Assembly: GCF_016894445.1 (NCBI RefSeq)
Contig: NZ_CP056775.1
Location: forward strand, 1,924,001 to 1,988,000
DNA length: 64,000 nt
Reading direction: 5' to 3'
From: Dyadobacter sandarakinus
GTDB taxonomy: Bacteria > Bacteroidota > Bacteroidia > Cytophagales > Spirosomataceae
The stretch's first letter is position 1. Every line of letters begins with the position of its first letter. Shown piece after piece: positions 52,740 through 61,638 of the stretch. The notes under the pieces are model-generated. The model did not search any database. It saw only the letters and a list, made by a program, of their open reading frames with translations, and was not told the origin of the DNA. Both the position numbers and the translations under genes were made by a program.

Positions 52740-55283
52740 TCACTCTGCTTTAAGAACCCTGATAACCTCCGTAAATGCATCTGATTTTACTTTCAACAAA
52801 TAAATGCCTGTTTGGAATAACTGTCCGGCAATGTTAAATTCTGCACTTTCACCAGGCTTGACGTTCTGAGGTGCCGGGATTGAGTGGCTTTTGCCGGCTG
52901 CATTGACCATTTCAAATGAAATATTGGCGCCATGATTTGGAGAAAGTGAAACGGTAAAATGATCTTTTACAGGATTGGGGAAAATGGATGATGGCTGCTT
53001 TTCCTGTACTTCGGATAAAACCTCTTCCTGGCTCAGCCTTGCTGCACTGTTTGTTACTTGAATGACCAGCTGCGGCGGGTTTGAACCTGCTTCTTTGCTG
53101 TTAAAAATAACCCGGGTATTCCGGTTGTTGGGATCGTTCAGAAGCAGGCTGACCAGAGTTTCACCCGATTGCTGCTGGGCTTTGACATAGCTAGTCACAT
53201 CAATCTCGTAGTATTGGTAAACATCAGTTACCGCTGCAAAACCGAGCGATACAGTCGATGTGGCCGGGGCGTTGGATTGGGTGATGCCGGCTTCGGTCCA
53301 GCTGTCTGTATCCACTCCGTAAGCGTGCAGCGAAATGGGTTTTGTGTTTTCATGGTTACGGCCGTACACGCGCAGCTTGGCAGAAACTACGGGTGTTTGG
53401 GCAGGCAGCTGGAATTTGAGGTAGGAGGCCCGTCTCACCGCAGGGTCAGTAGACAGCGACTTCACTTCCAGACTACTGGTGAGCCCGAAGTTGGTCGCGC
53501 TGTAACTTCCACCCCGCACATAAGCATCAGCAACCGGCGTGAGTGTCACACTGACCGGGACTACCTCAATGGCGCAAACCCTGGGTTGGTCTGCGGCGCC
53601 AGTCAGAAAATCAATGTTCAGCACACCATCGGTGACGGTCACAGGAAAGGTAATCTGATTAGCGCGCATAGCACCGCCTGCTGCTGAGAAGATATCATAA
53701 TTAGTCAGTTTTCGGCTTCCTTCCATGTTGACGTGGAACCTGCGACTGCCTGTGCCACCTTTTTCACCTTTCGTCCCCGGCACTCCGAAGTACGTCTCGG
53801 CAAAGTGCAGCGTAACATTCACCTGGCCACTACCTACCGGAATATTGTAGCTGAAAGAAGGCGCGCTACGGGCTGAGCGGTAAAGCACATTGTTGGTCGT
53901 GCCCAGGATGTCACCTGATGCGATGGAACTGGTGCGGTCGGTGCCGGCGTAGTATTTGTCGGCGATGAAAAGCTTTTTGGTCGCGGTGGTAAAGTCCGGC
54001 CCGCCGGCATTGATGCGGAGGGTGGTTTGGGGTAGGGGAGGTTGTGGATTTGCGAACTTCGTGAATCTGTAAGTGTCACTAAAAAGAACAAATCCGCTAT
54101 CGCTTGTTCTTCTGAAATTATATCCGGTGCTTGGCAGCGACAAATTAGACACAATGGATCCGTTGTTGTCCACCGTGACGATCCATGCACTGGTACTGTT
54201 CTCTGTCTTATCAGGATTAGCTGAGGCAATGCCTGCCAGTACAATATGCCCATTTTCCTTTTCTTCAAAAAAAGAAAGTCTTCCATTTCCGATCCGGTTT
54301 TCCCAGGCCAGGCTACCGTCGGCATTCAGCATGAGGATCCAGGATTCAAGGGCACCCGGAGTAAATGGATTCTCAGTTTTATCCCCGCTAATCGGGGAAT
54401 TGGAACTTCCGGTAACTAAATATTTGCCATTCGACAGCTCTGTGACGTCTTGCGCAGTATCGTAATCTGATCCTCCGTAAACCTTGTCCCAGAGCACTGT
54501 TCCGCTCGCATCCACTTTGATTATCCAATAATCATAACTTCCTTTTGAGGGCTGTGTTTTGTCAAATCCGACTCCGTCCTCTGAATAGCCAACTATGATG
54601 TAGCCGTTGTCAGCTGTTTGCTTGATTGTTCCAAAGGGGCTGAATCCATCTGCTCCAACATAAGTTCTTTCCCAGTCAACACTTCCATCCGATCGAAGTT
54701 TGATTATGTTATAACCTCTTTTGGCTCCGCCCCCCAGTATATATCCACCATCAGAAGTCAGCTGGATTGTCTTGAAGTAGTCTTCTCCAAGCCCTCCGTA
54801 GGTTTTGTCCCATTGTTTTGTTCCATTGGCAGAAATTTTAACAATCCAGTAATCAGGCGGCATGCCGCTTTCACTGTAACCGCCTTTGCAATCCTCCGAT
54901 TTATCAAAACCTGCATCCGAGTTGGAATTCCCGCCTAACAAATAACCACCATCCGCTGTCAGTACGATTTCTTTCAGCTCATCTTCCCGCGAGCCGCCAA
55001 ATGTTTTATCCCATTCCACCGTTCGGTCAGCCCTGAGCTTGATCACCCAGTAGTCGGTACTGCCTTTATTAGGCGCGGTTTTATCCCCACCGATGCCCCC
55101 ATCGGCCTGTCCCCCAACGATGTAACCACCATCGGGCGTTTCCGTTACCACCCACATATAGGTGTAGCCATTACTAGGCGCATTGATAATCTTCTCCCAT
55201 TCAATAGCAGGCTGAGCAAAAAGGCTCACAGTTAAGCCAAGGCAAAGCATCAAAAATTGTAAGCGAAGCAAAAATCGTCTCAT
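52740..55283 (-). CDS. T9SS-secreted repeat/malectin/CBM96-like protein
   Basis: 847 residues with a signal peptide (FLMLCLGLTVSLFAQ). Six or seven repeats (WEKIINA, DGGYIVGGQADG, GDKTAPNKGSTDYWVIKL) fill about 25-410. A malectin domain (LRINAGGPDFTT, YYAGTDRTSSIASGDI, LHFAETYFGVPG, KLTNYDIFSAAGG; about 425-575), a DNRLRE/CBM96-like domain (VADAYVRGGSYS, RASYLKFQLP, KLRVYGRNHE; to about 755) and the T9SS tail (FPNPVKDHFTVSLSP) follow. From malectin onward it is very similar to the 50253 protein. Surface glycan binding is likely; the partner is unknown. Confidence 0.9.
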   Translation of the reverse strand: MRRFLLRLQFLMLCLGLTVSLFAQPAIEWEKIINAPSNGYTYMWVVTETPDGGYIVGGQADGGIGGDKTAPNKGSTDYWVIKLRADRTVEWDKTFGGSREDELKEIVLTADGGYLLGGNSNSDAGFDKSEDCKGGYSESGMPPDYWIVKISANGTKQWDKTYGGLGEDYFKTIQLTSDGGYILGGGAKRGYNIIKLRSDGSVDWERTYVGADGFSPFGTIKQTADNGYIIVGYSEDGVGFDKTQPSKGSYDYWIIKVDASGTVLWDKVYGGSDYDTAQDVTELSNGKYLVTGSSNSPISGDKTENPFTPGALESWILMLNADGSLAWENRIGNGRLSFFEEKENGHIVLAGIASANPDKTENSTSAWIVTVDNNGSIVSNLSLPSTGYNFRRTSDSGFVLFSDTYRFTKFANPQPPLPQTTLRINAGGPDFTTATKKLFIADKYYAGTDRTSSIASGDILGTTNNVLYRSARSAPSFSYNIPVGSGQVNVTLHFAETYFGVPGTKGEKGGTGSRRFHVNMEGSRKLTNYDIFSAAGGAMRANQITFPVTVTDGVLNIDFLTGAADQPRVCAIEVVPVSVTLTPVADAYVRGGSYSATNFGLTSSLEVKSLSTDPAVRRASYLKFQLPAQTPVVSAKLRVYGRNHENTKPISLHAYGVDTDSWTEAGITQSNAPATSTVSLGFAAVTDVYQYYEIDVTSYVKAQQQSGETLVSLLLNDPNNRNTRVIFNSKEAGSNPPQLVIQVTNSAARLSQEEVLSEVQEKQPSSIFPNPVKDHFTVSLSPNHGANISFEMVNAAGKSHSIPAPQNVKPGESAEFNIAGQLFQTGIYLLKVKSDAFTEVIRVLKAE

Positions 55284-55326
55284 ATGTCGTTAAATGTTGA
55301 GTATGTAAAATGAGTCCCAAAAACTA

Positions 55327-55353
55327 TTAGACAAAAGGTTGGCCCTGATACTG
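55327..55353 (-). promoter_or_regulatory. ECF-like promoter of the 52740 gene
   Basis: Minus-strand CAGTAT-N15-GTCTAA, 43 nt before the ATG at 55283, inside an 80-bp segment similar to 52483-52565. Confidence 0.6.
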
Positions 55354-55521
55354 CCTGACCAAAAATAATTTCAGAGATTCCTGAATTAACCAGTTTCACA
55401 GCAGAGACGCACACATGGTGCTATTTACCTAAGTCGCGCATCTACAGCTTTTTATTAGCAAAAGGAAGGGAAACATGGTATCTTACAAGCTTCCTGGCAA
55501 AGTAGTTGCAATGCTGGATTC

Positions 55522-55800
55522 ATGAAAATAAAAGAGATAATTCGGGAAATAGTGGACAGGCACAAAAAAGAAAAAGAGTGTCTGACCCAATCTGGCAAAC
55601 AGATACGAACCGACTCTGCTATAGAGTTTAAAAATGGAGTGTCTAAGCTGGCCAGAGAAAAGAACTTCGACCATGCGAAGGCATTGCTGTTAATCAAGTA
55701 TTCTCGCGATGTAAAAGAGAGCTTTGAAGATCAGAATAAAAGGTCAAGTGAAATGGATATACGACACAGGAAAGAATTTACTAACAGTGAGGAAAATTAG
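55522..55800 (+). CDS. Hypothetical protein
   Basis: 92 residues, very charged (Lys, Glu, Arg) and helical, with no membrane segment: REIVDRHKKEKECLTQSGKQ, then AREKNFDHAKALLLIKYSRD. It may be a small coiled-coil protein. Family not recognised. Its last codon overlaps the end of an opposite open frame. Confidence 0.45.
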   Translation: MKIKEIIREIVDRHKKEKECLTQSGKQIRTDSAIEFKNGVSKLAREKNFDHAKALLLIKYSRDVKESFEDQNKRSSEMDIRHRKEFTNSEEN

Positions 55801-55998
55801 TCTCTTAGGTTTTTCTGGTACTCTTCCATCCTGGATTGCAGTTTGAAAATATTCGAAAGTACGCCAACAGCAGTACGTCTATTCACCCTATCAACCAAGA
55901 AAAGAGCGACTGTAATGAAGCTGGATGAGGCAAGTAACGCGTATGTCAAATAAGTTAATAAAGAAGAAGAATAAAAAAGGGCTAACGATAACGTCTTT
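55797..55998 (-). pseudogene. Membrane-protein fragment without start codon
   Basis: Open minus-strand frame of about 66 codons with two hydrophobic stretches (LSLALFYSSSLLTYLTYALL, FITVALFLVD) and a helical tail (NIFKLQSRMEEYQKNLRD). A stop closes it upstream and no ATG is present; a TTG start would leave about 50 residues. It is probably a 3' remnant, possibly a tiny membrane protein. Confidence 0.35.
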
Positions 55999-56137
55999 TA
56001 TTAGTCGTATGATGACAACAGATTTATGGCCGAACTAATAGAAAATGTCGGCACCGCGGCGCTGGTGACCAATAATGATAAGGAGACTTTGAGGATTGTT
56101 CTGACAGACCAGTAAACTTAGAACCTATTTTACTGCT

Positions 56138-56694
56138 ATGAAACCAATTATCCCCGCTACATATTCAACGCTTTGCCCGATTGCCCTGACGATTTATCTT
56201 TCTGAACGCTATCCATTGACAATAATTCACTGCACCTTTCTGGTACGAGGTGTGAGAGATACTTATTTGGTTGACGCATTGCAGGGACGCTTTATTCTAC
56301 GGGTTTATCGGTCAACACACCGAAAGCTGTCACACGTCCAGGCAGAAGTTGCCCTGCTGCTGGGCCTTAAGAAGGAGGGTGTGTCGATATCTTATCCCGT
56401 CGCTGATTTAATGGAAGAGTGTATTCAGCAACTGCAAGCGGTAGAAGGGACACCTACGCGGTGCTTTTTAGCTACGCTGCGGGTGAGCCAGCGAAAATAT
56501 TGAGCAATAGCCAGCTAAGCGCTTTTGGTAAAGAAATGGCTCGTCTTCATCAAGTGTCATCTACAATTGCCTTATCGGGAGAGCGATGGCTTTTTGATCT
56601 TGATACTACTCTTTTCAAGCCATTGGACCGATTAAAGTCTGCCTTTACCCAAGATCAGGAAAGTTACCTGTGGTTGCGGACAGCGGCACGCTAG
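56138..56694 (+). pseudogene. Phosphotransferase (APH family) gene, frameshifted and truncated
   Basis: The first frame gives the N-lobe of an aminoglycoside phosphotransferase/homoserine-kinase-like protein (RGVRDTYLVDALQGRFILRV, HVQAEVALLLGLKKEGVSIS). Near 56460 the frame shifts and goes on with YAVLFSYAAGEPAKILSNSQ, FGKEMARLHQVSS and GERWLFDLDTTLFKPLDRL. The catalytic HGDxxxxN and the DxD region are missing, about 150 residues short. A pseudogene. Confidence 0.85.
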
Positions 56695-57101
56695 GCAGAG
56701 ACGAAAATAATGCAAGTGAATACAACAGACATTGCCAGTGAAGCCTGCAATTCCAGGGAAGCCTACAATTGAATTTCAATAATTTAGAGAGTAATAACGA
56801 CAAGGTTCTATAAGATCAAAAAGATGGTTTTTTAAATGCAAAGTTGTGGAAATCCCTTTTTTAACAACATTGCAGATTATTCCAGGTCTACTAGGAGCTG
56901 CACACTCTATAGGCAAAGCTTCGTTAGATGAGCTGGTGCCAAGCCGCCGGGCCGAACTTCAAAAACCGGCTGCTACCAATAGTTAAGCATTCTTGTTTTG
57001 TTGACCACTTCGTAGTCAAAGGCATCATTTTTGAAGTTGGTGCTTAGCAACAGTACATTCAAGCTCTTCTTTCCAGGCTTGTTCGGTTAAATCAACCCAC
57101 T
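56695..57101. other. Intergenic region before the BCCT gene
   Basis: About 400 bp. A frame at 56795-56983 (KVVEIPFLTTLQIIPGLLGA, then SLDELVPSRRAELQKPA) has no ATG and no recognised family; it may be another gene tail. The BCCT promoter must lie in the last 100 bp, but no consensus box was seen. Confidence 0.35.
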
Positions 57102-59114
57102 ATGATCAAACACATACTTTCGGAGACTACCTTTAAAAAGGGCATTACTGTTCCCAGCCTTCTGTTTATCCTTTCAGTAACTTTCCTGGCTAGTTTCTTT
57201 CCTGAAAGGGCTAATGCCGTACTTGCTCTGGTGCAAGACTGGATTTTCACAAATTTGAATTGGGCATATGTATGGTCGGTAACGCTGTTCGTGTTTTTTC
57301 TGCTGGCACTTGTTTTCAGTAAATTTGGCTCCATCAGGTTGGGAGACAATGATGCGGAGCCGGAATATTCTTTTTTTTCGTGGCTATCCATGCTTTTTGC
57401 AGCGGGCATGGGAATCGGGCTCATGTATTTTAGTGTGTCTGAGCCCATTTCACATTATTCGGACCCTACCTTTCAGGATCTCAATCAAATCCAGCGATCA
57501 AAGAATGCGCAGTTATTTACCTTTTTTCATTGGGGAATACATGCCTGGGCAATTTACGGTGTAGTGGGGCTTTCGCTGGCGTATTTTGCTTTCCGTTACA
57601 AATTGCCGCTTTCTTTACGCAGCTGTTTCTATCCTATTTTAAAGGAAAGAATCAACGGCCCAGCTGGAGATGCAATTGATACTTTCGCATTGTGTAGTAC
57701 CTTTTTTGGTATCACTACCACGCTTGGTTTCGGGGTAGTGCAGCTCAATGCAGGACTGGTCGAGGTGGGTTTTTTAAAAAGCACCACATTCAGCTCGCAA
57801 GTGGTGATTGTAACCATCATTATGGCGATTTCAATTTTTTCAGCCACTACGGGGGTAAGTAAAGGAGTAAAATTCCTGAGCCAGCTGAACATTTCTGGCG
57901 CAGTGCTGTTAATGCTTTTTGTACTGGCATTCGGGCCCACGGCCTTTTTGCTGGGCTCACTATCGGAAGGTGTCGGCGAGTACCTGAATCAATTCCTCAG
58001 TCTTACCTTTAACACACATGCCTACGAGCCTGAAAGCCAACGCTGGTATTTTCGGTGGACAATCCTGTATTGGGCTTGGTGGATTTCCTGGGCGCCCTAT
58101 GTCGGCCTTTTCATTGCGGGTATTTCAAAAGGAAGAAGCATTCGTGAATTTATTTGTGCAGTTCTGGTACTGCCCACCGCATTTAACTTTTTGTGGATGA
58201 CCGTCTTCGGCAACTCTGCAATTTGGTTAGACCAAAACCAAGCCGAGGGACTCCTGAGTGGTCTTTCCGGCAGGGCCGACGAACTACTTTTCCGCTTCCT
58301 GGATTACTTTCCAGCCCCTAGTCTGAGCAGCTTCCTGGCTATTTTTATTATTTTCATCTTTTTTGTCACGTCTGCCGACTCGGGTATTTTCGTAATTAAC
58401 AGCATTGCTTCCAACAATGCCGAGAAGTCGCCCAAATGGCAGCTTATTGGCTGGGGTGCGCTGCTGGCACTGCTGGCGCTTGTCCTGCTTAATGCAGGTG
58501 GCTTGCAGTCGCTTCAAACCATGACGCTTATTACAGCTCTTCCATTTGCAGTGGTTATGATACTTTTTTGTTACAGTCTTGTTCAGGCATTAATTATCGA
58601 TAGTTATTATTATGAGCGCGAATTTTCACCCGCAACCAGCAACTGGTCCGGTGAGCGCTGGAAAGAACGACTGCAAAAAATCTTGTCGGTAAGAAGCAAG
58701 GATTATGTAAACCGATATATCATGGACACGGTAGTTCCGGCACTGGAAGAGCTCACCTCAGAGCTAAATACCAAAGGTATCCACGCTATCACGGAGCTCA
58801 AGAGTGATCCAACCGACATTGCATTGACGATCCGGCACAAGGAAATTGAGGATTTCGTTTATGGTGTGCGCAGCCAGAACAGACCCATTTCAAACATACT
58901 GGTCAAAGAACGGAACGTACCCAATGTAAAGGGAGTAGAGAGATACATTCCCGTCAGTTACTTTGGGGACAACCGGCCGGGATATAACATCGAGTACTTT
59001 ACCAAAAACGAAATTATCGCTGATGTACTTAAACAATATGAACGGTTCTTGGAACTAACTTCGGAGGTAAAGAATGAAATTTTTACAGATACTGGCTCCA
59101 AACGCAAAGGCTGA
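57102..59114 (+). CDS. BCCT family betaine/choline/carnitine transporter
   Basis: 670 residues, 12 membrane helices in the first 510. Family signatures: FFSWLSMLFAAGMGIGLMYF near residue 90, FFHWGIHAWAIYG near 145, and WWISWAPYVGLFIAGISKGR near 325. A cytoplasmic C-terminal domain of about 150 residues follows, as in osmoregulated BetT-like members. It takes up compatible solutes with Na+ or H+. The TrkH gene begins 30 bp downstream, so the transporter is probably part of an osmotic-stress operon. Confidence 0.95.
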   Translation: MIKHILSETTFKKGITVPSLLFILSVTFLASFFPERANAVLALVQDWIFTNLNWAYVWSVTLFVFFLLALVFSKFGSIRLGDNDAEPEYSFFSWLSMLFAAGMGIGLMYFSVSEPISHYSDPTFQDLNQIQRSKNAQLFTFFHWGIHAWAIYGVVGLSLAYFAFRYKLPLSLRSCFYPILKERINGPAGDAIDTFALCSTFFGITTTLGFGVVQLNAGLVEVGFLKSTTFSSQVVIVTIIMAISIFSATTGVSKGVKFLSQLNISGAVLLMLFVLAFGPTAFLLGSLSEGVGEYLNQFLSLTFNTHAYEPESQRWYFRWTILYWAWWISWAPYVGLFIAGISKGRSIREFICAVLVLPTAFNFLWMTVFGNSAIWLDQNQAEGLLSGLSGRADELLFRFLDYFPAPSLSSFLAIFIIFIFFVTSADSGIFVINSIASNNAEKSPKWQLIGWGALLALLALVLLNAGGLQSLQTMTLITALPFAVVMILFCYSLVQALIIDSYYYEREFSPATSNWSGERWKERLQKILSVRSKDYVNRYIMDTVVPALEELTSELNTKGIHAITELKSDPTDIALTIRHKEIEDFVYGVRSQNRPISNILVKERNVPNVKGVERYIPVSYFGDNRPGYNIEYFTKNEIIADVLKQYERFLELTSEVKNEIFTDTGSKRKG

Positions 59115-59143
59115 GCCCAATTCAGAATGTGAGTAAGGCCCCA

Positions 59144-60919
59144 ATGATGACAGAAGACAAATTTATTTTTTACCGGAAGCAGCTTGATAGGGTTATACTT
59201 TTTACGAGCCTGATATGCACGCTGGCAATCCTGTTTCATATTGGTTACAACCGCAATAATGAAATTGAGCGCCTGATCAATGCCGGACTGGAATGGTGCT
59301 TTTATTTTTTTGCCGTAGCGCTTTCACTTAAAACCCTAACAGCCTTCAAAAGCCGATCGGCAGTGACCCCGCGCGTAAGTGAGGCGATTCTCTGCTTTTA
59401 TTTTGTGGCTGTTACGCTCATTGATAACTATCATTTTGCCGGGGCAGCGGGTACGAAACTTGTGAAGCCAGAGTGGATTTACCTGGGCATATTTGCTGTG
59501 CTGGTGGTCGAAGTCTCCAAGCAAACACTGTTTTTCGACCAATTTTACTTTAATCCTACCCTGCTGTTTGTACTCAGCTTCCTGCTGCTGATCATCGTGG
59601 GAACTGCGCTTTTGCTGCTTCCGAACTCTGCCGTTCACGGTCAGTTGCATTTTGTCGACGCGCTTTTTCTGGCTGCCAGCAGCGTCTGCATCACTGGACT
59701 TTCCGGCATCGATGTAGCCAATGATCTTACGCGTTTTGGGCAAACAGTCGTGCTCGTACTCGTGCAGGTTGGCGGCTTGGGCATTATGACCTTCACGGGA
59801 TTTTTCGGATACTTTTTCTCAGGTGGGTTTTCGTATAAAAACCAGCTGATGTTTACAGAACTGATTGGGGAAAATAAAGTAGGTTCGGTCATTTCAACGC
59901 TATATAAGATCGTTTTTGTAACCTTTCTTCTGGAATTCATCGGGGCGGTTTTGATCTATTTCACGCTGGACAACGATATGTTTATAAGCAGCGGTGAAAA
60001 GTTTTACGCTACTATTTTCCATGCAATCACAGCATTCTGCAATGCTGGCTTTTCCATCTTTGACGGCGGGCTAACACATCCCTACGTGAAGTTTAACTAC
60101 CCTTTCCAGCTAGGTATCATCTGGCTGTACATCATGGGCGGGCTCGGTTTTCTGGTCATCTTTAACTTTTATGAACTTGTAAGCCGGTTTTTAGTAAGTC
60201 TTTACCATCGTATCTTTTTTAAGCGGCCGATCAAGCATAGATCCGTAGTGATAGCCTTTAATTCAAAAATTATAGGTTATACTACACTCTGTCTGATCAT
60301 AGCCGGGTTTCTGTTCAGCTTTTTTCTTGAATACAACTACACCCTGCGCGAGCACGAAAGTGGATTTGGAAAGGCCGTCACGGCGCTCTTTATCGGTACA
60401 AGCCCAAGGTCTTCCGGCTTCAACACTGTACCCATGGAAGGGCTTGCATTTTCTACCGTGATGATTATTCTTCTTTTAATGTGGATCGGCGCGGCGCCGG
60501 GCTCCACTGGTGGCGGTATCAAAGTGACCACTTTTGCGGTCGCAGCATTGAATATTGGCAGGCTGGCGCGGGGCAAAGACAGTATTGAAGTAGCTGGAAG
60601 AATGGTTTCTGAGGATTCGGTCGCGCGCGCTCTGGGGATCATTACCTTGTCGCTGCTTTTCCTGGGCCTTTCAATTTTTGCATTGACGGTAACGGATCCT
60701 GAAAAAACGCTCCTTTCACTTGCATTTGAGAGCTTTTCAGCCTTCACTACCACAGGGCTGAGCCTGGGGATCACACCCCGGTTGAGCGATGCAGGCAAGT
60801 TGGTGGTTATACTTACGATGTTCATCGGCAGGGTGGGTTCGATGACCTTGTTAATTGCATTGGTTAAAAAGGCAAAGCCGGAAAACTATCACCTTCCGGC
60901 TGAGCAGGTAAATCTTTAA
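59144..60919 (+). CDS. TrkH/KtrB family K+ uptake protein
   Basis: About 591 residues from ATG 59144 (a GTG at 59129 would add five). After three extra N-terminal helices the four M1-P-M2 repeats are visible by their pore loops: SSVCITGLSGID, ITAFCNAGFSIFD, SPRSSGFNTVPM and FSAFTTTGLSLGIT, each with the filter Gly. It forms the K+ pathway and needs the RCK subunit encoded 6 bp downstream. The N-terminal extension is longer than in Bacillus KtrB (about 450 residues). Confidence 0.94.
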   Translation: MMTEDKFIFYRKQLDRVILFTSLICTLAILFHIGYNRNNEIERLINAGLEWCFYFFAVALSLKTLTAFKSRSAVTPRVSEAILCFYFVAVTLIDNYHFAGAAGTKLVKPEWIYLGIFAVLVVEVSKQTLFFDQFYFNPTLLFVLSFLLLIIVGTALLLLPNSAVHGQLHFVDALFLAASSVCITGLSGIDVANDLTRFGQTVVLVLVQVGGLGIMTFTGFFGYFFSGGFSYKNQLMFTELIGENKVGSVISTLYKIVFVTFLLEFIGAVLIYFTLDNDMFISSGEKFYATIFHAITAFCNAGFSIFDGGLTHPYVKFNYPFQLGIIWLYIMGGLGFLVIFNFYELVSRFLVSLYHRIFFKRPIKHRSVVIAFNSKIIGYTTLCLIIAGFLFSFFLEYNYTLREHESGFGKAVTALFIGTSPRSSGFNTVPMEGLAFSTVMIILLLMWIGAAPGSTGGGIKVTTFAVAALNIGRLARGKDSIEVAGRMVSEDSVARALGIITLSLLFLGLSIFALTVTDPEKTLLSLAFESFSAFTTTGLSLGITPRLSDAGKLVVILTMFIGRVGSMTLLIALVKKAKPENYHLPAEQVNL

Positions 60920-60925
60920 TCTGAT

Positions 60926-61603
60926 ATGAAATTCATTATTCTTGGACTTGGAAACTTTGGCAAAGCATTGGCTGTCAGGCTTACAGAACTCGGCCACGAG
61001 ACCATTGGAGTGGACAATAATATGCAGAAGGTATCACAGCTAAAAGACCGGATTACGCATACCGTGTGTATGGACTGTACCGATCGGAGCGCAGTCAGCT
61101 CGTTGCCTCTGAAAGACTGCGATGCTGTGGTGGTCGCCATTGGAGAGGATGAAGCATCTTCCCTGCTAGCTACGGCTTTGTTAAAACAGCTTCATGTCAA
61201 AAAGATCATCGGACGCGTGGTTTCGGATTTGCAGCGGACCGTATTGGAAGCTATGCAGATAGAGGAGTTTTTTATGCCCGAGGAAGAGTCGGCCGACCGA
61301 CTTGCTATGCGGCTTGACAATTCAGGGATCGTCGATTCTTTCAAAATATCTGAGAAATACAGCATTATTGAAACGAAAGTTCCTGAGCGTTACATCGGCA
61401 TGACTCTGGCTCAGGCAGACCTGACGAAGCGCTACAATGTGATCGTACTCACCGTGCTTACCTTGTCGAAAGGCTCCGAGGATGGATTGGCCAAAATATT
61501 CCGCCGCGCCTCGGGGATTGCCACCCCGGATACCGTCCTGCGCCAAGACGAGGTACTCGTTCTCTTCGGCGAGCTGAGCGATATCGAGCGGTTAATGCAT
61601 TGA
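60926..61603 (+). CDS. TrkA/KtrA RCK-domain K+ channel regulator
   Basis: 225 residues with an RCK_N Rossmann domain (FIILGLGNFGKALAVRLTEL, then ETIGVD with the Asp for NAD or ATP ribose) and an RCK_C domain from about 140 (KVPERYIGMTLAQADLTKRY). The single-RCK length is that of KtrA, not of the double-length TrkA. It forms a ring under the TrkH/KtrB dimer and gates it by nucleotide. Adjacent to its channel gene by 6 bp. Confidence 0.94.
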   Translation: MKFIILGLGNFGKALAVRLTELGHETIGVDNNMQKVSQLKDRITHTVCMDCTDRSAVSSLPLKDCDAVVVAIGEDEASSLLATALLKQLHVKKIIGRVVSDLQRTVLEAMQIEEFFMPEEESADRLAMRLDNSGIVDSFKISEKYSIIETKVPERYIGMTLAQADLTKRYNVIVLTVLTLSKGSEDGLAKIFRRASGIATPDTVLRQDEVLVLFGELSDIERLMH

Positions 61604-61638
61604 ATTATAGATTAGATGCAGGAAACTAAAAGGTTGAT

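Noticed and set aside
44861..55283. Regular DNA repeats that might suggest a CRISPR array.
   Set aside because: The period is about 180-200 bp and follows codons of the protein repeats; no short identical repeats with spacers.
56795..56983. 62-codon open frame ending ELQKPAATNS.
   Set aside because: No ATG and no recognised family; kept only as a remark in the gap entry.
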